DNA of 64,000 bases, taken from the NCBI GenBank assembly GCA_950295325.1, contig OX485808.1, positions 14,448,501-14,512,500 on the forward strand. The letters run 5' to 3'. The notes below the pieces were generated by a model. The model was not told where the DNA came from, did no database searches, and saw nothing but the letters and a program-made list of their open reading frames with translations. Below, in pieces: positions 1 through 10,505 of the stretch. Origin of the DNA: Polytrichum commune (lineage: Eukaryota; Streptophyta; Polytrichopsida; Polytrichales; Polytrichaceae). A program made the translations under genes and the position numbers. How positions within the stretch are numbered: the stretch's first letter is position 1; every line of letters begins with the position of its first letter.

Positions 1-1661
1 GGGTCCAAAACACCCATTTATGAACCATATTATTGGACTTGAGATGGGATTTAAGATTGGATCCAAGCTTGCAATTTGGTTTCTCAAATTGGGGAGAGTC
101 GCTATGGGAATTGTGGGGTCCTTCAAGTTTTTAGTGGTTCTTCTCCACTTCCTATACGGTTTGGAATCTATGAATATATGGATTTGATATTTACTAAAAT
201 ACTTTATCATTAATAGAAGTGTTAAGATCATGTGGTGATCCCTGTAGCGAGTGGATTCTTGAGCCATGCTTTGTCAATAAAGTGGCATCCCTTCAACATT
301 ATTGCTTTCTTTCTTGTAATGGACTCAGACCCCGATGTAAACTCTTTGGCCCAATTTTTTTCTCTTGACTAGAAGGATTGCTCAATTTTGTAGTTTCTCT
401 AGTCTTGAACCTTCATGTATAACCCACCCTCAACTTCATAGGAGTGTGTTCCAAGATTCAAAAGTCATGTAAAAGACCAACGTGCAATTTTAAGCATAAT
501 TATAAGAATGCACTATATGTTTAGGGAGGAGGGGGGAAGTAAAAAGAGCTTGCGACTTGACTATTGCTTGGCATTCTATGATCTTATTAAAAAGGACTTT
601 AGTTCTTTGAGATTTGTTTAAAAAATCTTCATAGAAAGGGAATGAGTTCTATAACATTATCAAGCAGTGTGCAAATCCATGTGGGCTCCGAGAATGTGCA
701 AATTGAATATGCACTAGCTACGGCATCTTGTTTTTATATTCTCAAGGCCCACATTAACAAACACACACTGCTTAATAATATTATGTCACAATGCTTAGTA
801 ATATTATTTAAATTGTCAACAAAGCCAAGTGATTGTGATGCATTGTGTTCTTGAACTGCCTTCATTCATTCTCATATCTCAACTAAATATTTGTTAATAC
901 TGCCAAAACTGATAATCAATCGGGATTAATCTCTTTCATTTGCCCCACTAAGGTAGACAAACATGATTCACAGTCCACTAAATTCATGTAGTGTTTAACG
1001 CATGTGTACTACATACCATAGTACATAAAATTTATTTTCCCCTCAGGTTTTGCCATGTGTTAGTCTTGTATTGGTGAAGACCCTCGTGAATACCACGTGG
1101 AAATTACATTCCGGCACTTTGTCTAGTAAAATTGAAATAGACAACCCTCTATGGTAATATGAAAGAAAAAATTTCAATAAAAATCTACAATCTACATGCC
1201 TTGAACATCTTGACTCCAAAACGATTTGTAAGCTCAAAGTTTATCTTCCTCGTTTGAATTTGCTTGTGGGATCATGTAACGTCTACTTCTATCTGAGATC
1301 ATTCTTTGTGATATGTATATGCCAAATGTAAGAACTTGGAAGCAACTGTTATATGTCGAGCCAAAGTAACCTGAACCACACCCAATCTATTGTTGGTTAG
1401 TTTATCTTATTAGTGTGCATTACCATTTAAAGTTACACATTGATATTACATGGGATTGAGAACATCTACCAATCTACTAAAATACTTTGTGGTGATATTA
1501 AATGTTTTCACTGAGTTCTGTGAGACAAACATATACAAAAATGGCAGAACTCACAAATTTGTCATGACCTGGAGAATGTACCAAATGTGCTAACAGACAC
1601 GCCATTTGTTGTCAGAAAATTAATATGCACCAGAAGGTGAAATTGAGGCCACTGAAACGAT
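1..1661. other. AT-rich intergenic DNA, no gene seen
   Basis: Only short open frames without recognisable motifs occur here. The frame at 642-854 (70 codons, plus) has no family resemblance that I can defend. I see no terminal repeats or RNA genes. Confidence 0.5.
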
Positions 1662-1871
1662 AGAACCAACTGCTAGTTTACAGATGAACTGGTTGAGTTT
1701 GAGAAGTAACTGGTTGAAATTCAAGACTTCAGGAAAATTACCGATCATTTTGGAGGAATCTAAAGAATATATCTCAGATTAATGAAGAAAAACCGGAAGA
1801 TCACAACATGTAAATAATTGGACTTGAAAACACTAGGATTTTGACCGATTATGCCCAAAAATCTCCATGGA
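1662..1871 (-). repeat. MITE-like element, CCGGGAAG family, inverted copy
   Basis: This is a reverse-orientation, diverged copy of the family best preserved at 18,568-18,783. It shares the blocks 'gggcataatcgg', 'acatgttg(tg)atct' and 'cttgaa(t)ttcaacc' in the same order. Its ends are degraded. No coding capacity is visible. Confidence 0.65.
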
Positions 1872-2038
1872 CATTGATTGAGGCTACCGTAAAATCGTTG
1901 TTGACAGAATCTGAATGTTATGTGCAAGTAATGTGGTAACATGTACTAAGATCCACCTGTTTGCCACATTATCTATTTTGGCAATACATAATAACCGGAG
2001 GTGATAAGCAAGTTGTGCAGTAGATTGGTGCTGAAATG

Positions 2039-2269
2039 CTACACTAAATATGATATTTAGTGTCACTTACTAAGTTACTATATAGAATTACGCTATGCTA
2101 TAATTTTTTATTCTACATCTCATTTTTTACCAACAAAGGTCAAATTGGTTGATCAGACATTATAGAACATTAACATCTTTACTTGATTAAAAATTACATT
2201 GATAGTAAAAAGATATAGGAATGTATAGCTTCAAATAGTAAGCAACACTAAATATCATATTAAGTGTAG
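2039..2269. mobile_element. 231-bp MITE with CACTAAAT palindromic ends
   Basis: The element starts CTACACTAAATATGATATTT and ends with the near-perfect inverted complement (one base differs). Each terminus is itself almost a palindrome (ACACTAAATAT/ATATTTAGTGT). The interior has no open frame. It aligns along its length with 34,310-34,534 and 62,168-62,392, sharing the internal block 'aacaaaggtcaaattggttg'. The small size, inverted ends and several copies are typical of a non-autonomous DNA transposon. The superfamily is not fixed, and CACTA-like ends are only suggestive. Confidence 0.7.
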
Positions 2270-2439
2270 TTTTTGAGGTAGTAAAGGGTAGTAGAAGAAG
2301 AAGAACTCTCTAGTGTGCAGAAGAATTACAATGGTATTCACTTTTCATGTTGACTCCATATTTGCATTTTGCGATCTTTATCTGCGATCCATCAATATAC
2401 AACAATACCTACTCGTTCAAACAAAATCTATATGAATTC

Positions 2440-3760
2440 CTCTTTCTAACCCTAATGTTGCCACAAGCAAAATAAACTCCTAATCCGTTCCACCAAATTG
2501 CACCACCAAGCACCAACTCCATAATCTCAACAAAATCTCCACCACCAACCATCAACAAGGACCTAAACCAATTTGCATCCTCTCAAACCATAAATAAGCT
2601 CCCAAAGTTGTTCAACAATACTCCTCACATTCATTACGAGGTGCACTGCCCCCAACCACTCATATCCCAAACCCTTATTCAAGAACAAATCCAAATCATC
2701 CCAGCTGTCCCACATCGAACTCCAAAAAAAAACCCACCTTTTACAACCGCAACTTATATAAGCCACCAACAAGAATAGCAACACAAGCCCATACACAAAA
2801 CAAAAATAAAAAAATAAAAATCATGCATCTAAAAAAAAACAATCATAGTGACTATATTAGAAAGAAGCAAAACGCCAATTGATACATACAAAACCAACCC
2901 CACAACCCGGCACACTAGCCTCCTCGCCCCCACCAAAAAGACACTTCACACCTTGCCAAGACACCATTCTTGAACACACACCTACAAATCACCTCATAAT
3001 ACAACAAGACATCCCCCAAAATTGAAAGAAAAAAGAAGAAAAAAACCAAACAAAAAACAACAAATCAGCGCATACACAATACACACACAACCTTAACCCC
3101 TACCTAGCATCAAAATCATCACCCAACATATATGGATTGCCACTCCTTCCACCCACACACCACCACCCTCAATTACATACGAATATCAACAAACTCAACA
3201 ACCCAAACACCATCACCAAGCCTACCAATCTACAACGGCAAGGATCAAGATAGTGATGTGCATTTGTCACTCCCGGCCTCACCATCACCGCAAGCACTAA
3301 GGACTTCTCCGTTCATTACAACCTCAATCACAACTTGTTGGACAACCTGTTGGACGACCCACATGCCCGTAGACATGCATCAAACTACCACAACCCTCCC
3401 CGAAGGCCCCTCCCGCCAGACATCAACTCCCACTAATGAAATATCACAACCAGTAGCATACCGATACTTATCAATCGGGCCCCTCACAACCACGACCCTG
3501 ACAACAACCTCAACATCAGCCCACCTCCCAACCATCCCCACACCGGTATCAACAACCCCAACAAACAACACACCTAAAGACTTGCACCTGCAACTACCAT
3601 CGCAACTACCATCACCATACGAAACCCCACAACAAGAAATGGCCAACTAAGACACATTCAACAAGACTTACGAGAGAAAAGTGTAGAGCGGCCATGTCAA
3701 GGAAGTAGAGCCCCAACAACCAGGAGCAACCAACAACAACACAACATCAAACATGCAGAA
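2440..3760. repeat. Strand-asymmetric C/A-rich low-complexity tract
   Basis: The plus strand here is strongly enriched in C and A with few G or T, and runs such as 'ccaccacc' and 'acaacaac' recur. Frames in the tract (for example 3,132-3,650 plus, 172 codons, Thr/Pro/Ser-rich) are probably compositional, although a disordered Thr/Pro-rich protein cannot be excluded. Stops break the other plus frames. Confidence 0.55.
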
Positions 3761-3989
3761 TGAGCAAGTAGATACTACTAGCCCGACTCCACACCAAGAT
3801 GAAGATATCGACATGCAATTGGAGACATTCACACCCGAACACGGTGACATCTCGCTCCAACTATTGAGCGATTCAATCGAGGCGATTTCGCTTCCGCCTT
3901 TCGAGGAACTTAAGGCCCGCTTAATTATCTCGTACTTGAGCTTCATACGACAAGGAGGAGGGGAGTTGGATGGAGGGAGGGAGGGATGA
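3753..3989 (+). CDS. Short open frame, unrecognised
   Basis: This 78-codon plus-strand frame follows the C/A-rich tract. Its composition is less biased than the tract and the product is acidic (DEDIDMQLETF...). I recognise no domain. It could be a 3' exon of a gene lying in the C/A-rich DNA or a chance frame, and no convincing splice acceptor decides this. Confidence 0.2.
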   Translation: MQNEQVDTTSPTPHQDEDIDMQLETFTPEHGDISLQLLSDSIEAISLPPFEELKARLIISYLSFIRQGGGELDGGREG

Positions 3990-4411
3990 ATTTTTGCCTA
4001 TGATGGGGGCGGCGGGGGGATTGGTAGCCGGATGAAGTTGGTGTTGTTTAATAACTTACATTAGTAGCCCACCCACCCTAAGTCGGCTGAGCCTGGCCTC
4101 CTTCAGATCGAGTCTCATGCGCCTGGCCTCCACCATGAATGCTTGGAGTTAGTATGGGATGCTGCTGTCAGTGTAACTTCAAGTGCAGGAGAATGCTGGA
4201 GTGCCCCGTAACCGACTCACTTAAAGGAATCACGACAATCGGTGTTGACCGATCGATCTTCTCTCCTTCCATTTTGCAATGAGCGACTGCATGTGTATAA
4301 GTTGGATAGGATAGGAATACAAAGTTAAGCGATCTAGTATGTCTACGGATTCCTTGAGTGCATGTTGAGTGTATTTGAGTGGAGTCGCCTTTTTTTTAAA
4401 AACTCAACTTA
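3990..4411. other. Intergenic DNA with G-rich patch
   Basis: No gene is seen. A purine-rich, G-rich patch (about 3,953-4,025) leads into AT-rich DNA. The right edge at 4,412 is the exact left boundary of the segment duplicated at 62,415-64,000. Confidence 0.4.
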
Positions 4412-5979
4412 AACACTATATTCGTTAAATTGAGACTTTTTGGGCATTTTGAGACATTCACATAAATAAGAACAAGGATAAATGGAACACATATTGGAGA
4501 AAGTTGTAAGATGCGAACACTTTGAAGCAGGTGTTTAGACCAAGAACCCCATAAATAACTCATATTTGTGATGGTTTAGGGTGGGCAATCCAAATCTTAG
4601 ACCACATTTAAGGGGAAACCTTAAAACATTCATATTATTGCACACAAAATATTAGAGCTTGTATGAATATGGTTTAGGTAGGGCAATCCAAACCATAGAT
4701 CTTATTGAAGGGTTAATATGTTAACCAATATAATATTGCATACAAAATATTCCAAACTCATATTTGTGATGGTTTAGGTAGGGCAATCCAAACCTTAGAC
4801 CATATGGAAGGGGAAATCATGTCTAACTTATATTATTGCAAAAAAAACATACAAAGTGTGGCATGTAAAATGCATATCATGCTAACACCACACATCCATT
4901 GGATAGTGCGACCCAAAATGTTCTTGCCTATGACCCAAAACCCTACGCCTACTATGGCCTATCTAGCCTCGGATACTACCTCTTTTTCTTTTGCTTCATT
5001 TTCTTTTCTTTTTTTTCTTTTGCCTCTTTTTCTTTTGCTGCAGCTTCTTTTGCTCGCATTGCTTCAATATTCCTGAAAATCTCCGCCCCGCGACTATAGC
5101 CATTCTTGGGGTGAATGCCATCAATAACACATTTTGGATTCCGTCGGCCGCCCGAATTATACGACGAAGAATTCGAATACGATGAAGTGGACTGTCTTGC
5201 ATTTCTGGTCATGGAGTAGAAACGCTCCAACTCGATGGACACACTAGCCCGCATAGGTTTACGGGTGGGAGCAACCTGCAACGCGTCAATGCAAGAACAC
5301 ATGTGTTAGTTTAGGGAGGAAGACCCAAACGTGTCACACGTTCATTTTTTAAGTGCAAAATGATTGTAATGCGTGGATAACCATGTTTTTTTTTTTTGGG
5401 GGGGGGGGTTCACCTTGTCACCGGGGGCGTTCCCATCGGAGTTGGCGAGGAGGGGCAAGGCATCCCGCAAAGGAATAGGAAGGGTGCCACTCCTCGTAGG
5501 CCGACCGTCCATCCGCAAACGTCGTTGAGGTGTAATATGGCCACCGGGTCGAGAGGGGGACGTCCGGACACATTTGCGATCTATGCCCTTCAGCGGCGAC
5601 GGGGACACAGATCGCCGGAAGATTTGCTTGGGTGGGGGGCTATCGACGACGCCGGCGTCAAGAGGCTCCTTGGAGTAGTCAATGGTTGACGCGGCGTCGT
5701 AAACGGTCTCGTAGAAGAAGCTCCCCAAGTCTGACTCGCTGACGATGTCAATCGAGGGCTCCAAACGCTGGAGCCAAAATTGGAACAAAACAAAACCCAA
5801 GGAAAAGGGGGGAGATAGAGCGCGTGAAAATCAAGATACATATGAAGCGTAAATTACACAAAATGGGCGGGCGCATACACACACACACACATACAAACAC
5901 ACGTACTGTCTCAAATGAGCTTGTTAAATTTCGCGTGAGATAACAACTCTCTGTACAAATGGTCTCGTGGATCCAAGTA
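4412..5979. repeat. Source-like copy of duplicated segment (partner 62,415-64,000)
   Basis: From AACACTATATTCG at 4,412 the sequence matches 62,415 onward nearly base for base up to the window end. The main difference is an 18-base insertion in the pyrimidine tract of the partner copy. It includes non-coding DNA with recurring 'ggtttaggtagggcaatccaaa' blocks (4,570-4,800), the two terminal exons of the large minus-strand gene and the end of its FCP1-like exon. Confidence 0.9.
4976..5767 (-). CDS. Terminal exons 5-6 of the large methylase/FCP1-like gene
   Basis: Two exons are supported by splice sites and phase. Exon 5 spans 5,414-5,767 (118 codons, acceptor CTCCAG, donor AAG/GTGAAC). Exon 6 spans 4,976-5,275 (99 residues plus TAG, acceptor TTGCAG). 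Both are phase 0. The protein is polar and probably disordered: a Pro/Arg/Ser segment (SPPPK, SPSPLKG, RPGGHITPQ) is followed by a Ser/Tyr-rich stretch and a Lys/Glu-rich C-terminus (KEAAAKEKEAKEK...). No enzymatic motif is visible. In the second copy (62,963-63,788) the Lys/Glu tail stays open for longer, so this copy seems shifted in frame within the pyrimidine/purine tract at 4,980-5,045. It is not certain that these exons join the FCP1-like exon, because that exon ends in TGA and a phase-0 donor after it is weak. Confidence 0.5.
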
Positions 5980-6723
5980 TCTCTCGCCTATGGAATTATT
6001 CCTAACAAAATTGTTTACGGGAAGTCCGCTTCCCCAGAGCGCCTGGAGGTATTTACTAAGGTCTAACAAAAATCGGTCCCGGACCTTCTCGACCGTCCAC
6101 GTAGGGCACACTATGAAGTTGGCCGTCGGGTTCAACATGTTCTTTGCAGCGCTGTCGTCCACCATGAGCGTGTTCTCGCGGGTGGGGCGGACGTCGTAGG
6201 GGACGCCTATCAAGGACGGTCGCTGGTCCCAAAAAATGGGCTTCAAGACCTTAAGGTATTGGGGGGAAGCGGGGTTGTTTGGTTTTTTGATGACTTTGCC
6301 GTCCTGTGTGTACAATATTCTACAGGCTTCATGTGCTAGGACCATGCAGGGGGGCTCGATGCCCTTGAAGATGAATTCCACGACGGCATTGGTGTTCTCG
6401 GCCTTCATGGAGCTCCACACGACCACCCATCATCGTTGTTGGGCGATATGGAGGAAGGTCCGAAGCCACGGGCGGAGGTGAACTAGCTTGCTCTTTATGA
6501 ACGTGGGCGGCCCGTCATAATTAGCGTCCTCGGGCTTGCAAAAGGGCACTGTGGGGGTCCTAGGGCAATGAACGCACTGCACGAGGACACCGTTCAGGTC
6601 TAACACCAGGAATCGTTTCTTCGGCAGCGGGGGCGGGGCGGGTAAAACCGGGGGGGCCGCCGTGCTGCCCTCTGCGCTCCTTGGAGAAGAGCGTCGGGGA
6701 GCCGCTACGCTATGCTCCGAGCC
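5911..6723 (-). pseudogene. FCP1/HAD-like phosphatase domain exon (exon 4)
   Basis: Reading starts at acceptor ATCAGCAG/GGC (6,723), in phase 0 with the upstream exon that ends at 7,230. After a Ala/Pro/Ser-rich lead the frame gives KKRFLVLDLNGVLV, the first HAD motif of plant FCP1-like proteins in which the second Asp is Asn. Next come VVVWSSMKAEN (motif II, Ser) and NTLMVDDSAAKNML (the acidic DD motif), then the conserved C-terminal block with YLQAL and the final HAKFNKLI-TGA. In the family this fold removes phosphate from phosphoserine in substrates such as the RNA polymerase II tail. An in-frame TGA at 6,430-6,432 lies between Gln-Gln-Arg and Trp-Val-Val, so this copy is probably not translated intact. 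The domain assignment is firm at motif level; activity is doubtful. Confidence 0.7.
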
Positions 6724-7229
6724 CTGCTGATACGAGCGAGAGAAAACGGGGGCGACTTATGTCATGCTATGTCCAAACGAAGCATTAAGGAAACGAGTGT
6801 TCTTGGTGCAAACACAAAACCAATTGATTCATTTTGGGGGGGGGTGCAACAAGGGATACAAGAGAGACAAGAGCATACAAAATACATTCAAACACAATAT
6901 ACAAGTATATAGGAGTAAAAAATGGTGATTGTATTGTATACAATGCTCTATGTACATCTTGATTGGGGGGAGCCGCGTTGAACGATGCGTTCAAACTAGC
7001 CTACTTCTAAATCTAGAAAAATTTGAAGAGACGGGCCGCCGTGATGAAGACTTCGTCGCAAGCCGGGGTAGGTGGACGAACGAATGGTCGCTGGGGGTGA
7101 CGAAGGGCACGAGTGCCGGGGGGGGGGCGCGTAAGTTCGTCCTAGCTAGGGGACATGACCAAGGCAAGAAGTCAAAGACCCAGGGAGTTTGGGTCGACCG
7201 ACCCAAACTGAGTGGGGTCAGTGCATTAC
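6724..7229 (-). other. Intron 3 of the large gene, with one palindrome
   Basis: The 506-bp intron has donor GAG/GTAATG and acceptor ATCAGCAG. A copy of the 22-bp inverted repeat (7,187-7,208) lies 21 bases inside the donor. A frame at 6,991-7,206 carries no recognisable motif. G/C homopolymer runs occur at about 6,837 and 7,119. Confidence 0.55.
7187..7208. repeat. 22-bp palindrome, intron 3 copy
   Basis: Arm GTTTGGGTCG, spacer AC, then CGACCCAAAC. Both arms are perfect. Confidence 0.95.
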
Positions 7230-7490
7230 CTCGCCTTGGTCGTGCCTTGACGACGTTGATGCCGGCATCGCGTGCGCTGCCCCACCTCTGTCACCGCCGC
7301 CTCCGACGACGACGTCAGCCGCAACCTGCTCCTGCAAAGGCTGACTGTCAGGCCTTTGTCCCAACCCAACCTCCGCATGCGCATCATGCATTGGTTCATC
7401 GACTGGGTTAGGAGTAGAGTTATCACTAGGCCCTTGCGGGCCTTCAACGTCTAACATGGGCTCGTCCACCGGGGTCTGGTCAGGGACGGG

Positions 7491-7650
7491 GTTTGGGTCG
7501 GCCGACCCAAACCCTGCTGCTTGTCGAGCATCGCTCTGGGACACTGCAACGTCGGCACTGTTTGGGTCGGCCGACCCAAACCCTGCTGCTTGGCGAGCAT
7601 CGCTCTGGGACGCTGCAACGTCGGCACTGTTTGGGTCGGACGACCCAAAC
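7491..7650. repeat. 69-bp tandem repeat in exon 3 carrying three palindromes
   Basis: Palindrome copies start at 7,491, 7,560 and 7,629, exactly 69 bases (23 codons) apart, with spacers GC, GC and GA. On the minus strand the unit encodes FGSADPNSADVAVSQSDARQ plus AAG, so the palindrome supplies the FGS(A/S)DPN part of a protein repeat. Confidence 0.9.
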
Positions 7651-8848
7651 ATGTGGGGGTCGTCCCGCTGGTGGTGTGGGGGCGAGAGGATGGGAGGCCG
7701 GAGCGGCGGGGGCGCCAACGAGCTGGACGCTCCGGGGACGCGCCAAAGGTTGGGGTCGTCCACCTGCTAGACGGGCGCGTAAGGACGGGCGTGCGGCTGC
7801 AGCAACTATGCGAAGCTGAAGGAATGCTGCAGCGTGGGCCGCGGGGCGATATCCTGTGGCGGGAAGCCTGCGGGCAAGTGCGGGAATGAACTCGGGGGAG
7901 CCATCACCAATCCCTGCGCCAGCATGCCCTGGATCACTTGCGTGATGAGCTCCGCTTGGGACGGAGGTTGGGCCATCGCCCTTTGCCGCTCCTGCTCCAA
8001 CAGGAGAGCCCTCAACTCCGCGACTTCGTTGCGGACCGAGGGTTCCTCGGCGGCAGCCCTCTGCAGTCGCACACGCTGCTCCTCGTCTCGGAGCATTTTT
8101 GCGTTCGCCTCCTCCACGGTGAGGACCTCCGGTTTCACCCTCACATTCCCGGCGAACGCTCTGGGGGAGGCAGGATCCGACCTCAGCCTCTTGGCGAGTT
8201 CCATGTCGTCCTCGTCCTCTGAGCTTATTGCGATCGTCTCCTCCACCGCATAGTCGCCGTACAGCTTCTTCCCCTTCATCCTTCTCCGCTCCCTGAAGGT
8301 GGCTGTCGCGTCCCTCGAGTACATGTCTTTCGCGTCGTCCACCGTCAACGCGGGTACCAGCCTGCTCTACGGCGTGGCAGCCCACATGGCCTTCTTCCGC
8401 TGAGGGGCCTCGGATTCTTGAGTGAATCCTGTTGCCCCTTCCTCCACCTCCCCCTCCACTTTCTCTGCTTCCTCCTCCTCCTCCTCCCCCTCCTCCCCAA
8501 CCTCGCCACCTGCTCCCATCGACGGATTGTCCGGATGCAACCCGATGAGCGGCTCTGGCAATTGAACGGGGGCACGCATGGCGAATTCACCCGGGTTGAT
8601 TCGCCTCGCCATATCCAAAGGATTCTCGCCCCCCTCGACTATCTCTTCAACGTAGGATCCGGGTATCCAGTCGAGGATGTCCATTTTCTTGGCCAGTGCC
8701 TTCTGGGTCCTGTAAAATTGAACATCGGCATCCTCCACATAGGAGTAGATGTTCAACCCAGACATCTGCACAATCCAAATCAATAGTATTAGTATCAACT
8801 AATGAAGAGTAAGGAAAAATGACATCCAAAACAAAATAAGAATAGTTA

Positions 8849-8941
8849 GTTTGGGTCGAGCGACCTAAACTAGGGGATGCACAGTTTGGGTCGAGCGACC
8901 CAAACTATGTTTGCCCCTAGTTTGGGTCGCTCGACCCAAAC
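8849..8941. repeat. Three palindromes in intron 2
   Basis: Copies at 8,849-8,870 (one arm base changed, CGACCTAAAC), 8,884-8,905 (spacer AG) and 8,920-8,941 (spacer CT), spaced 35 and 36 bases apart. The last one lies 34 bases inside the intron 2 donor as read on the minus strand. Confidence 0.95.
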
Positions 8942-10369
8942 CGTCCATATAGGGCCTTCAGGGTTCTTTGCTTACCATTACTGCAAAAATTGGTTTGGAT
9001 CCCCCGAAAACGTTGAAGATGCAGTCCCCTCTCTTGGTGAGGGTCCTCATCATCCGCAGGTAGAACTCCATGCGCAGCTCATCCGCGGGGTAGTTGGCGT
9101 ACTTTGCCTCGTCATACAAGCTCCTGCTGGTACCCAACCCTTCTTGGACTTGGAAGAGTTTTTCCATCCTGGCTATAGGATGGTTGGGCACCTTAAGTAG
9201 ATCAGCTTTGTACACGAAGTACAAGCACAACACGTTGACGATCTTCGTCTTCTTGTCTTTCAACGTGCTATACGCCCCCTCCACCGGTGCAGCAACGTAG
9301 TGAGATTTCGAGACGGCATACTCCGGCTGCAATTTGCGCACGATCTCGTAAACCTGCTCTGCCCTCCTGTCCTCGACAATCCAGAGCCAGACGTCGACCT
9401 CCCTGAATTTGGGGCTCGCGTAGTCCACGAACTTCGACAAGAAAGGATCGTAAAAAGGGGTGCTCATAGTCCCCTCGAATGAGGCTCCATGGATATTCCT
9501 GAAGTCTATCATTCCGAAGGGGAAGCGGTCCCCGGCTTTAGTCCTGATCGCCTTCCTGGACTCAGAGCCCGGCCAACCTTGGATCCTGAGAGGCTCGACG
9601 GTGACCATGTTGAATTGCGCATCGCCTTCGAAACTGACGATCTTCTTCTCCTTTATGAAGTTGGAGAAGGCCCGCGCTGAGTGTTCGGGAAGCACCCGGT
9701 TCCTCCCCCCCTTCACGAGCTTGGATCTGAGGAAGTCGTCTCCCGCCTCCCTCATGAGTGCCGCCATGGACGCACTGGTGAATTTATATTCGGCTTTGAA
9801 GGCCCTCCAGTGCGCCTCTTGGACCTCCCCGTCCACGATGAGCTTCTTCTCAGGCACCAGCTTGTGCAGCTCCTGGACGATGGTCGTCTTCTTCTTCCTG
9901 TTCTCCGTCCATTCCTTCATGGTGTAGCATGAAGGGACAAAGATCTTGGGTTTGGTGAAGACGATCTTAGGGTGGACCCAACATCTCTTCGCCGTCGTCT
10001 CCACGTGTATGATGTGGGACGCCGTTTTTCCCATCTCTGTCTCGGAAAGACCTTGAAGCGCTCTGAAGAACTCCCTCACCAGAGGCTTCATTTGCTTGAA
10101 GCGCGTAGTCTGGTTGAAGAGCATGCCGGTGTCGGGGTCCATAAGGTCCCCCGTCTCGTGTTTCTCAAAAACACTCCTCCATTTTCCCCACACGGAGTCG
10201 GACGCGGTGATCAAATATATTTCTCCTCGCAACTCGTTATACTTTTTTTGCTTGTGGCTAGCATTGTCTATCGAGGAGAATTTATTGATCATCTGATATT
10301 TGAAATCCTGCACACGTAGCCAACAATTCATGTTAGACAACATCTCATGGAATAACAAATGTAACAGCA

Positions 10370-10505
10370 GTTTGGGTCGATCGACCCAAACTATAAACCT
10401 GGTAAAGACAACAAAGCCATGCAAGAGTTTGGGTCGACCGACCCAAACTATGAAATTGTTGAAGACAATAAAACAATGAAAGAGTTTGGGTCGGTCGACC
10501 CAAAC
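10370..10505. repeat. 57-bp tandem repeat with three palindromes in intron 1
   Basis: Palindromes start at 10,370, 10,427 and 10,484, exactly 57 bases apart, with spacers AT, AC and GT. The intervening 35 bases are also related ('ctat(a/g)aa...gaagacaa(t/c)aa'). The copy at 10,484-10,505 starts 8 bases after the intron 1 donor on the minus strand. Confidence 0.95.
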
